Assembly (NCBI GenBank): GCA_027532555.1
Contig: JAPZTJ010000009.1
Location: forward strand, 124,001 to 188,000
From: Aquidulcibacter sp.
GTDB lineage: Bacteria > Pseudomonadota > Alphaproteobacteria > Caulobacterales > Aquidulcibacteraceae
Direction: 5' to 3'
DNA: 64,000 nt
Below, piece by piece: positions 54,115 through 64,000 of this stretch. The translations under genes were made by a program, and so were the position numbers. Below the pieces are notes generated by a model. That model saw only the letters and a list, made by a program, of their open reading frames with translations, was not told the DNA's origin and searched no databases. Numbering within the stretch: the stretch's first letter is position 1; each line of letters starts with the position of its first letter.

Positions 54115-55101
54115 TTGACAGCCCTTCCTGAAAAAATGCGTGCGATTGTTGCATCCGCTGGTGCTCCTTTGCGGGTTGAGCTCATCGATCGAGCCGTGGC
54201 TGGCCCGGGCCAAGTTCTCATCAAGGTCGCCTATGCGGGTATAAATCGTCCAGATCTGATCCAACGCATGGGTGCCTATCCGCCACCAAAGGGTGCCCCT
54301 GACACGATGGGGCTGGAATGTTCGGGCGAGATTGTGGCGATTGGCCCGGATGTTTCGCGTTGGAAGCTGGGGGATCGGGTGTGTGCGCTTCTACCCGGCG
54401 GTGGCTATGCGGATTACGCTTGGGCGGATGAAGGCTCTTGCATGGCAATTCCTGAGGGCATCAGCCTCCTGGAGGCAGCAGCCCTGCCTGAAACCGTCTT
54501 AACGGTCTGGGCGAATGTGTTTGAGCGGGCGGCTTTGCAATCGGGCGAGGCCTTTTTAGTCCATGGCGGCGCATCGGGTATTGGCACCACAGCCATTCAA
54601 ATGGCCAAAGCGCATGGCGCGAAAGTTTTTGCCACAGCTGGCGGCGCGGAAAAAGCAAGTCTTTGTGCAAAGCTTGGTGCCGATGTTGCCATTGATTATC
54701 ACGCACAAAGCTTCTCTGACATCATCAAGGCGGATGGTGGGGTCGACGTGGTTCTCGACATGGTGGGCGGGCCCTATGTCCAGCAAAATCTTGATTGTTT
54801 GAAACTCGACGGCCGCTGCGTCCAAATCGCGTTTCTTCAAGGGCCCCAAGTTGAGCTGAATCTGATGGCATTGATGCTGAAGCGTCTCACCTTGACTGGC
54901 TCTACCCTAAGAGCGCGGCCTGTGGCGGAAAAGGCGCGGCTAGCGCGCGCGGTCGAGGCCCATGTCTGGCCGTGGGTGGCCAAGGGCCTTCTGCGTCCTG
55001 TGGTAGATTCGGTGTTTGATTTGGAAGACGCCGAAGCCGCTCAGGCCAAGATGCAGGCCAATACCCATGCTGGGAAAATCATGCTCAAGGTTGCAGATTA
55101 G
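54115..55101 (+). CDS. NAD(P)H quinone oxidoreductase, PIG3/zeta-crystallin type
   Basis: A 328-residue MDR-superfamily oxidoreductase that reduces quinones with NAD(P)H. It has [22 protein letters not shown], the conserved [16 protein letters not shown], the NADP loop [19 protein letters not shown], a DVVLDMVGG segment and the PIG3-type ending [11 protein letters not shown]. Zinc ligands are absent, as in this class. The TTG start is preferred because GGAG lies 8 bases upstream and relatives begin in the same way; ATG at 54136 is the alternative. Confidence 0.9.
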   Translation: MTALPEKMRAIVASAGAPLRVELIDRAVAGPGQVLIKVAYAGINRPDLIQRMGAYPPPKGAPDTMGLECSGEIVAIGPDVSRWKLGDRVCALLPGGGYADYAWADEGSCMAIPEGISLLEAAALPETVLTVWANVFERAALQSGEAFLVHGGASGIGTTAIQMAKAHGAKVFATAGGAEKASLCAKLGADVAIDYHAQSFSDIIKADGGVDVVLDMVGGPYVQQNLDCLKLDGRCVQIAFLQGPQVELNLMALMLKRLTLTGSTLRARPVAEKARLARAVEAHVWPWVAKGLLRPVVDSVFDLEDAEAAQAKMQANTHAGKIMLKVAD

Positions 55102-55238
55102 CCTTTTGGCATCGCGATATCGCGCCTGCCCTAGGGCGAGGTGAGATTCATTTGGCGATTACCGCCTCTTTCGGTTTGCAAGTGGAGCGGGCTGCGCTAA
55201 CACGACGGCCAACATATCAGCTGTTAGCCGAGGGCCTC

Positions 55239-56123
55239 ATGTCGATCCTGATCAATAAAGAAACCAAGGTAATCTGCCAGGGCTTCACCGGAAAGAATGG
55301 TACCTTCCACTCCGAGCAAGCGATCGTCTATGGCACGCGCATGACGGGTGGGGTCAGTCCGGGTAAAGGTGGGCAAACCCATCTGGGTCTTCCCGTGTTC
55401 AACTCGGTTCAAGAGGCCAAGGATGTCGCAGGCGCAGACGCCACGGTAATCTATGTGCCACCCCCGGGTGCAGCTGCTGCTATCATCGAAGCGATTGAGG
55501 CAGAAATTGAGTTGATCGTCTGCATCACCGAAGGCATCCCTGTCGCAGACATGGTGCAAGTCAAGAGCCGGTTGGAGCGCTCTAAGTCGCGCTTGATCGG
55601 GCCAAACTGCCCCGGTGTCTTGACCCCAGATGAGTGTAAGATCGGCATTATGCCCGGCTCCATCTTCAAAAAGGGCAATGTTGGCATTGTGTCTCGTTCG
55701 GGCACTTTGACCTATGAAGCGGTTTTCCAAACCTCAAACGCAGGCCTTGGCCAAACAACGGCAGTCGGTATCGGCGGCGACCCAGTGAAGGGCACCGAGT
55801 TCATCGACGTGTTGGAAATGTTCTTGGCCGACCCAGAGACCCAGTCGATCATCATGATCGGTGAAATCGGCGGCAGCGCAGAAGAAGATGCGGCGCAATT
55901 CATCCTTGATGAAGCTAAGCGCGGCCGTAAGAAGCCGATGGCAGGCTTTATTGCAGGGCGTACCGCGCCTCCAGGCCGTCGTATGGGCCATGCCGGGGCG
56001 ATTATCGCTGGCGGCAAAGGTGGCTCGGAAGACAAAATTGCAGCCATGGAAGCCGCAGGTATTCGCGTTGCCCCATCGCCTGCTGCATTGGGTTCAACAT
56101 TGTTGGAAGTTCTTAAGGGTTGA
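55239..56123 (+). CDS. sucD: Succinyl-CoA synthetase alpha subunit
   Basis: The 294-residue subunit that binds CoA and is phosphorylated on His. It starts [19 protein letters not shown] and has [33 protein letters not shown] and the phospho-His in [15 protein letters not shown]. The ATG at 55239 has GAGGG close upstream. Extra N-terminal residues back to 55152 are not part of the family. The partner sucC lies far upstream, while sucA, sucB and lpd follow, so it belongs to a TCA-cycle run. Confidence 0.96.
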   Translation: MSILINKETKVICQGFTGKNGTFHSEQAIVYGTRMTGGVSPGKGGQTHLGLPVFNSVQEAKDVAGADATVIYVPPPGAAAAIIEAIEAEIELIVCITEGIPVADMVQVKSRLERSKSRLIGPNCPGVLTPDECKIGIMPGSIFKKGNVGIVSRSGTLTYEAVFQTSNAGLGQTTAVGIGGDPVKGTEFIDVLEMFLADPETQSIIMIGEIGGSAEEDAAQFILDEAKRGRKKPMAGFIAGRTAPPGRRMGHAGAIIAGGKGGSEDKIAAMEAAGIRVAPSPAALGSTLLEVLKG

Positions 56124-56252
56124 TGTGCTTTAAGCCTACATAAAGCAGTCGCCTGAAACGCGAATAACTATATAGAAGTAAATGTGTGACGGCCGGGCAA
56201 GGCCGACTTCCTTCGCCCTGACCGACCGTCCCGACGAATGGACGGTTGGCTT

Positions 56253-59237
56253 ATGGCAGACGACATGCGCAGCGCGCAAAATTCCGCACTCCTCGATACT
56301 TCCTTTCTGTATGGCGGCAATGCCGTCTTTATCGAGCAGCAATACGCCAAATGGGCGGCCAATCCATCGTCGGTTGATGCGTCTTGGGCTACCTTCTTTG
56401 CCGGCATGGGCGATGGGGCAGGCGATGCACAGCGTGCGGCTAGTGGGCCATCTTGGAAGCGCAACGATTGGCCAAAGTCCGAAGTCGGCGAATGGGTCGC
56501 TACCTTAGACGGCAATTGGGCTCTGATCGAGCCGAAGATCGAAAAAAAGCTTACTGAAAAAGCGGCCGCGGCACCGGCCAATGCTGGCAAGCCTGTCTCA
56601 GAAGTCGATGTGATGCGCGCGACGCGCGACAGCATCAAGGCTTTGATGATGATCCGCGCTTATCGGATTCGCGGCCATTTGGCGGCAAAGCTCGACCCCC
56701 TAGGTCTTGATGAAGGCCGTGAGCCCCAGCCAGAGCTACAGCCTGAATCTTACGGTTTTGGTCCAGAAGATATGGACCGGCCGATTTTCATCGATTTCGT
56801 GCTCGGCATGGAATATGCCACCCCTCGCCAGATGCTGGACGTTTTGAACCGCACCTATTGTTCGACGGTGGGCATTGAGTTCATGCACATTTCCGATCCA
56901 GCCGAAAAATCCTGGCTGCAAGAACGCATTGAAGGCCCCGACAAGAGCATCGCCTTCACCAATGAAGGCAAGAAGGCGATCCTGAGCAAGGTGATTCAGG
57001 CTGAGACCTTTGAAAAATTCCTGCACAAGCGTTTCCCAGGCACCAAGCGCTTTGGCCTTGATGGCGGCGAAGCGCTGATCCCCGCGATGGAGCAAATCAT
57101 CAAGCGCGGTGGCAATCTGGGTGTGAAGGACATCGTTCTGGGCATGCCACACCGGGGTCGCTTGAACGTTTTGTCTGCTGTGATGGGCAAGCCCTATCAT
57201 GTGATCTTCCATGAATTCCAAGGCGGCTCTGCCACACCGGATGATGTCGGTGGTTCGGGCGATGTGAAGTACCATATGGGCGCTTCTTCAGATCGTGCCT
57301 TTGATGGCAATAGCGTGCACTTGTCGCTGACACCGAACCCATCCCACCTCGAGATCGTCAATCCGGTCGTTTTGGGCAAGTGCCGTGCGAAAATGATGAC
57401 GCATGGCCCTGATAAGGCCGATCAATTCCGCGCGGTCATGCCGCTTCTGTTGCACGGTGATGCCGCCTTTGCGGGTCAAGGCGTGGTGGCAGAGTGTTTT
57501 GCTATCTCTGGCGTCCGTGGGCATCGCACTGGCGGGACCGTGCACCTCATCGTCAACAATCAGATCGGCTTCACCACCGCACCGCGCTTCTCGCGCTCTT
57601 CGCCTTATCCCTCAGACGTGGCTCTCATGGTGGCGGCCCCCATCTTCCACGTGAATGGCGACGATCCAGAAGCGGTTGTGTTTGCTGCGAAAGTGGCGAC
57701 CGAGTATCGCCAGAAATTCGCAAAAGATGTGGTGGTAGATATGTTCTGCTATCGCCGCTTTGGCCACAATGAAGGCGATGACCCAACCATGACGAACCCC
57801 GTCATGTACGCCAAAATCAAGAACCAAAAGCCAACGCGTGAGCTTTACGCCGCTCGCTTGATCGAGCAAGGCGTTGTCACCGCCGACGAGGTTGAGGCCG
57901 AGGTCAAGGAATTTGAGAATTTCCTCGAAAGCGAGTTTGAGGCTGCCAAATCCTATAAACCTAATAAGGCTGATTGGTTGGATGGCGTTTGGGCAGGTCT
58001 GGGTCTGCCAGAAGGCGAAGATCGTCGCGGCGACACCAATCTCTCGCTCGAAAAGCTAAAAGACTTAGGCGAAAAGATCACCACAATCCCTGCTGATTTG
58101 ACGATCCACAAAACCGTTGAGCGCGTGGTACAAGCCCGCCAAAAAATGATTGAAGCGGGCGAGAATGTCGATTGGGCCTTGGGTGAACATTTGGCCTTTG
58201 CATCCTTGTTGGACGAAGGTTTCCCGGTGCGGCTCTCCGGCCAGGACTCTTGTCGCGGGACCTTCTCCCATCGCCACAGCCATTTCGTCGACCAATTGAC
58301 GGAGCAGCGCTATACGCCGCTGAACAATATCTCGCCCGCCCAAGCCAATTATGAAGTCATCGATAGTGCTTTGTCCGAAGAAGCCGTGCTTGGGTATGAA
58401 TATGGCTATTCGCTGTCGTCTCCTAACAGCCTGACGATTTGGGAAGGCCAGTTCGGCGACTTTGTGAATGGCGCGCAGGTCGTCATCGACCAATTCATCA
58501 GCTCGGGTGAGCGCAAGTGGTTGCGTATGAGTGGCTTGGTCATGCTGTTGCCACATGGCTACGAAGGCCAAGGACCAGAGCATTCCTCGGCCCGCCTTGA
58601 GCGCTTCTTGCAGCTGTGTGCGGAAGACAACATGCAAGTGGTCAATTGCACGACGCCGGCGAACTACTTCCACGTGCTGCGTCGCCAGATCCATCGTCAG
58701 TTCCGCAAGCCTTTGATCGTGATGTCACCCAAGTCGTTGTTGCGGCACAAGCGCTGCATCTCAACCTTGGCTGAAATGGGTCCAGGCTCTTCGTTCCACC
58801 GGATCTTGTGGGATGATGCGCATTATCGCCCAGAGACCACCACGGTTTCGTTGAAGCCCGATTCAGAGATCAAGCGCGTCATCCTGTGCTCAGGCAAGGT
58901 CTATTACGATCTGTTTGAAGAGCGGGAAAAGCGCGGATTGAACGATGTGGTGATCCTGCGCGTTGAGCAACTTTATCCATTCCCTGCCAAATCGATGATC
59001 ACTGAATTGTCGCGTTTCAAGAATGCTGATGTGGTCTGGTGCCAAGAAGAGCCAAAGAACATGGGTGCTTGGAACTTTATGGAACCCAATATCGAATGGG
59101 TTCTTGGCAAGACAAAGAATAAAGCCAAGCGTGCGGCCTATATTGGTCGTCCCGCTTCGGCTTCTACTGCTGCTGGCTTGATGAAGAAGCATATTCGCGA
59201 ACTTGAGACCTTCCTCAATGAAGCGATGACCTACTGA
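56253..59237 (+). CDS. sucA: 2-oxoglutarate dehydrogenase E1 component
   Basis: The thiamine-diphosphate-dependent decarboxylase of the 2-oxoglutarate dehydrogenase complex. The 994-residue protein has the N-terminal TSFLYGGNAVFIEQQYAKW, the conserved RAYRIRGHLAAKLDPL, GMPHRGRLNVLSAVM, the TPP region GNSVHLSLTPNPSHLEIVNP, FCYRRFGHNEGDDP and the C-terminal LSGQDSCRGTFSHRH, HGYEGQGPEHSSAR. The start is ATG at 56253 (or 56238); neither has a strong binding site. It follows sucD by about 130 bases and precedes sucB by 78. Confidence 0.96.
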   Translation: MADDMRSAQNSALLDTSFLYGGNAVFIEQQYAKWAANPSSVDASWATFFAGMGDGAGDAQRAASGPSWKRNDWPKSEVGEWVATLDGNWALIEPKIEKKLTEKAAAAPANAGKPVSEVDVMRATRDSIKALMMIRAYRIRGHLAAKLDPLGLDEGREPQPELQPESYGFGPEDMDRPIFIDFVLGMEYATPRQMLDVLNRTYCSTVGIEFMHISDPAEKSWLQERIEGPDKSIAFTNEGKKAILSKVIQAETFEKFLHKRFPGTKRFGLDGGEALIPAMEQIIKRGGNLGVKDIVLGMPHRGRLNVLSAVMGKPYHVIFHEFQGGSATPDDVGGSGDVKYHMGASSDRAFDGNSVHLSLTPNPSHLEIVNPVVLGKCRAKMMTHGPDKADQFRAVMPLLLHGDAAFAGQGVVAECFAISGVRGHRTGGTVHLIVNNQIGFTTAPRFSRSSPYPSDVALMVAAPIFHVNGDDPEAVVFAAKVATEYRQKFAKDVVVDMFCYRRFGHNEGDDPTMTNPVMYAKIKNQKPTRELYAARLIEQGVVTADEVEAEVKEFENFLESEFEAAKSYKPNKADWLDGVWAGLGLPEGEDRRGDTNLSLEKLKDLGEKITTIPADLTIHKTVERVVQARQKMIEAGENVDWALGEHLAFASLLDEGFPVRLSGQDSCRGTFSHRHSHFVDQLTEQRYTPLNNISPAQANYEVIDSALSEEAVLGYEYGYSLSSPNSLTIWEGQFGDFVNGAQVVIDQFISSGERKWLRMSGLVMLLPHGYEGQGPEHSSARLERFLQLCAEDNMQVVNCTTPANYFHVLRRQIHRQFRKPLIVMSPKSLLRHKRCISTLAEMGPGSSFHRILWDDAHYRPETTTVSLKPDSEIKRVILCSGKVYYDLFEEREKRGLNDVVILRVEQLYPFPAKSMITELSRFKNADVVWCQEEPKNMGAWNFMEPNIEWVLGKTKNKAKRAAYIGRPASASTAAGLMKKHIRELETFLNEAMTY

Positions 59238-59315
59238 TCATCTGGCTAAACCCGTTTACGATCCTTACATTGGGGCCTGTTGCCCCTTCACCATTCTGAC
59301 TCCGCTGGAGGTTTT

Positions 59316-60521
59316 ATGCTCGATATCGTCGTCCCCGTTATGGGAGAATCCGTTGCCGAAGGCTCGATTGGTTCTTGGTCGAAAAAGGCCGGTGATGCGG
59401 TCAAGAAAGATGAGATTCTGGTCGAGATTGAAACCGATAAGGTCGCTCTGGAAGTGGTGGCACCCGCCGATGGTGTGTTGGCCGAAATCTTGGCGACAGA
59501 CGGCGCAACCGTAACCCCCGGCATGGTGATTGGGCGGGTTGAAGCTGGCGCGGCAGCAAGTGCCTCAGCAAAGCCTGCGGTCGTCCCCATGCCAACGCCT
59601 GCCACCCCAGCCCCAGTTGCTGCGCCAGCCCCCTCAGCCGCTCATGACCCAATGCCATCGGCAGCACGTGCTTTGGAAACTGCCGGCGTTGCGGCCAGCT
59701 CGGTAACGGGCAGCGGCAAGGATGGTCGGATCACCAAGGGTGACGCTTTGGCCGCTGTGGCGGCTTTGGCTGCCGCGCCTGCACCGGTAGTCGCAGCCCC
59801 GTCGGCACCGCGCGCTTTAGGTGCCCGCGAAGAGCGCGTGAAGATGACGCGTCTGCGTCAAACCATCGCCCGTCGCTTGAAGGATGCGCAAAACACCGCA
59901 GCCATGCTGACGACCTTCAACGAAGTCGACATGACCAATGTCATGGCCGTGCGCAACAAATACAAAGATATCTTTGAAAAGAAGCATGGTGCCAAACTGG
60001 GCTTTATGAGCTTCTTCGTCAAAGCGTGTCTGGTCGCCCTTAAGGACGTCCCTGCGGTGAATGCCGAGATTGATGGCACCGACATCATCTACAAAAACTT
60101 CTATGATATTGGCGTGGCCGTTGGCACGGAGAAGGGCTTGGTTGTGCCTGTCCTGCGTAATGCGGAAGACCTCGGTCTTGCTGGCATTGAAAAAGGCATT
60201 GCTGATCTTGGCAAGAAGGCACGCGATGGGGCTTTGAGCATTGATGATATGCAAGGCGGCACCTTCACCATCTCCAACGGTGGGGTTTATGGTTCACTCA
60301 TGTCGACGCCGATCCTGAATGCCCCACAATCTGGCATTTTGGGCATGCACAAGATCCAAGATCGTCCGATGGTTGTTGGCGGTCAAATCGTGGTTCGCCC
60401 GATGATGTATCTCGCTTTGTCCTATGACCACCGGATTGTGGATGGCAAAGAGGCTGTGACCTTCCTGGTGCGCGTGAAAGAGTGCTTGGAAGATCCTGAG
60501 CGCATGTTGCTGGACATCTAA
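59316..60521 (+). CDS. sucB: Dihydrolipoyllysine-residue succinyltransferase (E2 of 2-oxoglutarate dehydrogenase)
   Basis: The 401-residue E2 core of the complex. The lipoyl domain is at residues 2-78, with the lipoylated Lys42 in [11 protein letters not shown]. An Ala/Pro-rich linker follows, then a peripheral-subunit-binding domain ([20 protein letters not shown]) and the catalytic acyltransferase domain ending in [15 protein letters not shown] with His and Asp. GGAGG is 5 bases before the ATG, confirming the start. It belongs to the sucDAB-lpd run. Confidence 0.96.
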   Translation: MLDIVVPVMGESVAEGSIGSWSKKAGDAVKKDEILVEIETDKVALEVVAPADGVLAEILATDGATVTPGMVIGRVEAGAAASASAKPAVVPMPTPATPAPVAAPAPSAAHDPMPSAARALETAGVAASSVTGSGKDGRITKGDALAAVAALAAAPAPVVAAPSAPRALGAREERVKMTRLRQTIARRLKDAQNTAAMLTTFNEVDMTNVMAVRNKYKDIFEKKHGAKLGFMSFFVKACLVALKDVPAVNAEIDGTDIIYKNFYDIGVAVGTEKGLVVPVLRNAEDLGLAGIEKGIADLGKKARDGALSIDDMQGGTFTISNGGVYGSLMSTPILNAPQSGILGMHKIQDRPMVVGGQIVVRPMMYLALSYDHRIVDGKEAVTFLVRVKECLEDPERMLLDI

Positions 60522-60569
60522 CAAGGCCGCTTGGGTCGTGGCCGTGCCTTTAGGGTTGGGATGGATTGA

Positions 60570-61004
60570 ATGCTAACCCTCGCGGGGATCATCGTATTTC
60601 TCTATGCTGTCTCAAGTATTCTGGGGCTGTGGCTCTCGTCGCAGGTCACCAAGGTGCTGGAGGGCGAGGGGGAGGTCCCCGAGGCGCTCGCAGAGACTCC
60701 GCAGCATCACCTCGACCTCATGGCTAATTATAGCATGGGCTGGCGGGCCGCAGCATGGCGCATTTCGATTGCAGCTTTGGTTACAAGCTTGGTTGCACTC
60801 GCCTTTTCCAGCTCCCTGGCCTTTTGGGCCTTGGGCGTCTCGCTGGCGATTGATTGTGTCCTGTTCATGACCTGCCGCGATATCCGCCTCATCTTATACA
60901 AGACCACCTCTATGGAGCGTTTGGTCGATGCCGCCCAATGTGTGGCATTGTTGGCAAGCTTTACCCTCTTCTTCTGGCTGACGCTGACAGGTGCCTTGGC
61001 TTGA
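60570..61004 (+). CDS. Small membrane protein between sucB and lpd
   Basis: A 144-residue protein with a first helix at residues 1-23 (LTLAGIIVFLYAVSSILGLW) and two or three more near 65-140 (AALVTSLVALAFSSSLAFWA, CVALLASFTLFFWLTLTG). It is unrecognised. Position inside the 2-oxoglutarate dehydrogenase run suggests co-transcription, 48 bases after sucB and 109 before lpd. Confidence 0.6.
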   Translation: MLTLAGIIVFLYAVSSILGLWLSSQVTKVLEGEGEVPEALAETPQHHLDLMANYSMGWRAAAWRISIAALVTSLVALAFSSSLAFWALGVSLAIDCVLFMTCRDIRLILYKTTSMERLVDAAQCVALLASFTLFFWLTLTGALA

Positions 61005-61113
61005 AGAGATTTGAACGGGGCCAATTACAGAATTTGGTCCATCCCTATGTAGCGATTGCGACCTATCGGGCGTAAGAGCGGTCGTTGAAACCATCCAATC
61101 AGGAGCTTCTACC

Positions 61114-62517
61114 ATGGCAGAACAGTTTGACGTCGTCATCATCGGCGGGGGACCAGGGGGCTATAATTGCGCCATACGGGCAGCCCAATTGGGACTGAAG
61201 ACCGCCATCATTGAAAAGCGCGGGCGCTTGGGCGGGACCTGTTTGAATGTCGGATGCATTCCCTCCAAAGCCCTCCTACACGCGTCAGAAGCCTATGAAG
61301 CCGCTCAACATCATTTTGTGGATATGGGCATTGAAGTCACAGGCGTCTCGCTCAACCTCGGCAAAATGCTGGCCCAAAAAGATGACGCCGTCGATGGTTT
61401 GACCAAGGGCGTTGAGTTCTTGATGAAGAAGAACAAAATCACCTATCTGGTTGGAACGGGCGCGATTGCTGGGCCCGGTACAGTGAATGTGACGGCGGCC
61501 GATGGTGTGGTTTCCGCCCTTGCCACCAAGAATATCGTCATCGCTACGGGCTCGGACATTTTGTCTCTGCCCGGCGTGACCATTGATGAAGAGCGGATCG
61601 TCTCGTCCACGGGTGCTTTGAAGCTGGCCGCCGTACCGAAGAAGATGATCGTGATCGGCGGTGGCTATATCGGCCTTGAGATGGGCTCTGTCTGGCGTCG
61701 TCTTGGTGCCGAAGTGACCGTGGTTGAATATCTCGACCGCATTACGCCGACGATGGACGGTGAAGTCTCTACCCAATTCATGCGCATCCTGAAAAAACAG
61801 GGCCTCATTTTTGAGCTCGGCACCAAGGTCACCCAAGTTGAAAACACCGGCACGGGCGTGAAGGTTACGGTAGAGCCCGCAAAGGGCGGCGACGGTAAAG
61901 TTCTGGAAGCCGACGTCGTGCTCGTCTCGATCGGTCGCAAACCCTACACCGAAGGCTTAGGACTAGAGACGGTGGGGGTCGCAACCGATGCGCGCGGCTT
62001 TATCCCCTCTACCCATTGGGCCACGACCGCCCCCGGCGTTTATGTGATTGGCGATGTAACCTATGGCCCGATGTTGGCGCATAAGGCGGAAGAAGAAGGC
62101 GCTGCAGTGGCAGAGATCATGGCGGGCAAGTCTGGCCACGTGAATTTCGATGTTATCCCTGGCGTGGTTTACACCAATCCGGAAGTAGCCACCGTCGGTA
62201 AAACCGAAGAAGAATTAAAAACCGCAGGGACGCCCTATAAAGTCGGCAAATTCCCCTTCATGGCCAATAGTCGCGCCCGCACCAATCACGAGACCGATGG
62301 CTTTGTGAAAATCCTTGAGCATGCCGAAACCCGCCGGATCCTTGGCGTGCACATGATTGGGGTTGGCGTTGGTGAGATGATTGGCGAAGCCTGCCTCGCC
62401 ATGGAGTTTGGGGCATCTGCCGAAGATATCGCCCGCACCTGCCATGCCCACCCAACCATGTCAGAAGCCATGCGCGAGGCCAGCAAGGCCGTTGATGGCT
62501 GGGTCATGCAAATGTAG
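61114..62517 (+). CDS. lpdA: Dihydrolipoyl dehydrogenase (E3)
   Basis: Reoxidises dihydrolipoyl groups of E2 with FAD and NAD. The 467-residue protein has the FAD loop [18 protein letters not shown], the redox disulfide [18 protein letters not shown] (Cys43 and Cys48), the NAD loop [27 protein letters not shown], and the C-terminal active-site block [13 protein letters not shown] with the catalytic His. It serves the 2-oxoglutarate dehydrogenase complex encoded just upstream and perhaps others. Confidence 0.96.
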   Translation: MAEQFDVVIIGGGPGGYNCAIRAAQLGLKTAIIEKRGRLGGTCLNVGCIPSKALLHASEAYEAAQHHFVDMGIEVTGVSLNLGKMLAQKDDAVDGLTKGVEFLMKKNKITYLVGTGAIAGPGTVNVTAADGVVSALATKNIVIATGSDILSLPGVTIDEERIVSSTGALKLAAVPKKMIVIGGGYIGLEMGSVWRRLGAEVTVVEYLDRITPTMDGEVSTQFMRILKKQGLIFELGTKVTQVENTGTGVKVTVEPAKGGDGKVLEADVVLVSIGRKPYTEGLGLETVGVATDARGFIPSTHWATTAPGVYVIGDVTYGPMLAHKAEEEGAAVAEIMAGKSGHVNFDVIPGVVYTNPEVATVGKTEEELKTAGTPYKVGKFPFMANSRARTNHETDGFVKILEHAETRRILGVHMIGVGVGEMIGEACLAMEFGASAEDIARTCHAHPTMSEAMREASKAVDGWVMQM

Positions 62518-62575
62518 TCCATGTGGATGGCCCCTAGGGCTTGACCAAATTGAATTATCCAGCGGGAAACGTGCC

Positions 62576-63892
62576 ATGACGACCACGACGATCCAAACCC
62601 CACTCACGCTTCCTTGCGGGGCTGTCCTGAAGAACCGGTTGGCCAAAGCTGCCATGACGGAAGGTTTGGCCGACAGTCGTGGCGTGCCGACCATGGGTCT
62701 GGTTCGTTTGTACAACGGCTGGGCGCAGGGCGGCTGTGGCCTTTTGATTACGGGCAATGTTGTCATCGATGCCGATCACTTAGAGCGGCCGGGTAATGTC
62801 GTATTGTCCGGCACCCCATCGCCGGAGGCCGAAACGGCGTTGCGGGCTTGGGCGCAAGCTGGCACCAGCCACGATACGCAGATTTGGGCTCAGATCAGCC
62901 ATGCCGGTCGACAAACCCAAAAACTGGTCAATCCCAATCCTAAGGCACCCTCAGCCGTGAAACTGGGCCTGCCTGGTGGCCAATTTGGCGAGCCCCAAGC
63001 CATGACCGCTGACGAAGTAGCAGCCGTCATCCAAGCCTATGTGCAAGCGGCCCTGACCTGCCAAGTCGTCGGTTTCACCGGCGTGCAAATTCACGCCGCC
63101 CATGGCTATCTTTTGTCTTCCTTCCTCAATCCCTTGGCAAACCAGCGCGACGATCTCTATGGCGGCTCTCTCGAGAACCGGGCACGGCCTCTATTGGAAG
63201 TGGTGCGCCAGACGCGCGCTGCAGTCGGGCCCCGCTTTGCCATAGGCGTGAAGCTCAATTCCTCGGATTTCCAAAAGGGCGGGTTGACGACAGAGGATTC
63301 GGTTCAGGTGGCCAAGTGGCTGCAAGAGCTGGGCGTGGATTTGCTTGAGGTCTCCGGCGGCAATTATGAGGCCCCTGAAATGATGGGGATGGAGGGGTTG
63401 GACCCGACAGCGCCAAGGCCTACGAAGAGCGCTTCGACTTTGGCGCGCGAAGCCTATTTCATCGACTTTGCCCGCGCCCTGCGCCGCGAAGTGACGATGC
63501 CCCTCATGTTGACCGGTGGCTTGCGCACCTTAGCCGGCATGCAAGCTGCATTAGATGAAGGCGTGGACGTGATTGGCATTGCTCGACCGCTGACGATCGA
63601 CCTTCAAGCCGCCAATGCCCTGCTAGATGGCACACAAGATCATCTGCCTGCTTGGGAGCAACAGCTGCAGGAGCGACCAGGCTTCTTTGGGCCAAAGTCT
63701 CCCATTAAGCTCATTCGCACCATCCAGGGCTTTGCCGGCATTTATTGGTATTACAGCCAATTTTACCGTCTTGGCCGCGGGCAGCCTGCCGAGCCAAACC
63801 TGTCACCGCTTAAGGCGATGGGCGAAGTAACAGGCTTGTCCAAGCGCTTGATCCAAGCCCGGCGTGGTGGGCCACCGGTATCGCCGCTTTGA
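62576..63892 (+). CDS. NADH:flavin oxidoreductase, Old Yellow Enzyme family
   Basis: A 438-residue FMN-binding TIM-barrel reductase. It has LKNRLAKAAMTEGLAD, GGCGLLITGNVVIDADHLE, IWAQISHAGRQTQ (substrate His), GFTGVQIHAAHGYLLSSFLNP, YGGSLENRARPLLEV and the C-terminal DVIGIARPLTID. There are no C-terminal FAD/FeS domains, so it is the short OYE class; it reduces activated C=C bonds with NAD(P)H. The substrate is unknown. A frame starting earlier adds 65 residues that overlap lpd and are rejected. Confidence 0.9.
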   Translation: MTTTTIQTPLTLPCGAVLKNRLAKAAMTEGLADSRGVPTMGLVRLYNGWAQGGCGLLITGNVVIDADHLERPGNVVLSGTPSPEAETALRAWAQAGTSHDTQIWAQISHAGRQTQKLVNPNPKAPSAVKLGLPGGQFGEPQAMTADEVAAVIQAYVQAALTCQVVGFTGVQIHAAHGYLLSSFLNPLANQRDDLYGGSLENRARPLLEVVRQTRAAVGPRFAIGVKLNSSDFQKGGLTTEDSVQVAKWLQELGVDLLEVSGGNYEAPEMMGMEGLDPTAPRPTKSASTLAREAYFIDFARALRREVTMPLMLTGGLRTLAGMQAALDEGVDVIGIARPLTIDLQAANALLDGTQDHLPAWEQQLQERPGFFGPKSPIKLIRTIQGFAGIYWYYSQFYRLGRGQPAEPNLSPLKAMGEVTGLSKRLIQARRGGPPVSPL

Positions 63893-63941
63893 GTGCTGCG
63901 AACCATTGGTTTCACCGGTGCCCAGCGCCCCTAAACGCCCG

Positions 63942-64000
63942 TTACTTTTTCACGCTCGCCTGCTGTCGGGGTGCGGCGGGGGCCATGATGAACTCAATCT
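63942..64000 (-). CDS. C-terminal end of a minus-strand gene cut by the right edge
   Basis: The frame ends at a TAA (63942-63944) and reads back to the edge as IEFIMAPAAPRQQASVKK with no stop. That is a typical hydrophobic-then-basic protein end. Only 19 residues are visible, so identity is unknown and the call is tentative. Confidence 0.4.
   Translation of the reverse strand, partial: IEFIMAPAAPRQQASVKK

Noticed and set aside
56736..58694. Long open frames antisense to sucA
   Set aside because: Shadow frames of a conserved gene with GC-biased third positions.
62381..62575. Longer start for the OYE-type reductase
   Set aside because: It overlaps lpd in another frame and adds 65 residues without family similarity.
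1..64000. CRISPR arrays, rRNA or tRNA genes, integrases and intact insertion sequences
   Set aside because: None recognised by eye on either strand; the only mobile trace is the IS3 fragment.

Overview
The window is a stretch of an alphaproteobacterial chromosome. The best lineage markers are a DUF1465/RcdA-type cell-cycle adaptor next to a DUF1192 gene, a DUF4175 (TIGR02302-type) membrane protein, a DUF2793 phage/GTA-type tail protein, a zinc-ligand-free ribosomal protein L31, and the sucD-sucA-sucB-lpd order. RcdA points towards the Caulobacterales and relatives, but I cannot fix the genus. Gene density is high, base composition is moderately GC-rich, and the first 13 kb is visibly more AT-rich with longer intergenic gaps. 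I see no rRNA, tRNA or CRISPR array.

Region by region. (1) 1-16.3 kb is a surface-polysaccharide island: a DUF2793 tail protein cut by the left edge, a sulfotransferase, a decayed IS3 transposase fragment, two methyltransferases, three glycosyltransferase proteins, GDP-mannose dehydratase plus GDP-fucose synthase, UDP-glucuronate decarboxylase, UDP-glucose 4-epimerase and an SGNH hydrolase. Together they suggest a fucose/xylose/galactose-containing polymer or glycan that may be sulfated and methylated. (2) 16.3-20.4 kb is a lower-glycolysis operon (gap, small membrane protein, pgk, class I fba) behind a HexR-like palindrome and closed by a clear terminator. (3) 20.4-30.3 kb holds mostly minus-strand genes: membrane protein, VOC-like protein, TetR regulator with a tandem operator, DUF4175, Sel1-repeat protein and thiE, then abgT (+) facing astB and a DUF4386-like gene. 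(4) 30.3-36 kb has a YtrA-type GntR/ABC operon with its own operator, a REP-like palindromic element and a secreted M14 peptidase. (5) 36-43 kb has a FIST/hybrid-kinase pair resembling NosP/NahK, a pair of acyl-CoA dehydrogenases, and a membrane glycosyltransferase. (6) 43-54 kb starts with sucC, then a glycosyltransferase, small genes, a four-gene ABC-exporter/arylesterase/pdeM operon, rpmE, a hybrid kinase interrupted by a stop codon, rcdA and DUF1192. (7) 54-64 kb holds a quinone oxidoreductase, sucD, sucA, sucB, a membrane protein, lpd, an Old-Yellow-Enzyme-type flavoprotein and the tail end of a minus-strand gene cut by the right edge.

Genes acting together: gmd and fcl make GDP-L-fucose, and uxs and galE supply UDP-xylose and UDP-galactose, for the glycosyltransferases around them. 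gap, pgk and fba carry triose/hexose interconversion. sucA, sucB and lpd form the 2-oxoglutarate dehydrogenase complex, and sucC/sucD the succinyl-CoA synthetase that uses its product, although sucC lies about 11 kb from sucD. I found no clearly new defence or mobile system. The most interesting signals are regulatory or evolutionary: a nonsense codon splitting the receiver domain of a hybrid kinase whose start codon sits in the loop of the rpmE terminator, tandem TetR operators overlapping a start codon, a HexR-like site at gap, an unexplained membrane gene overlapped with gap and pgk, and the FIST/kinase pair.
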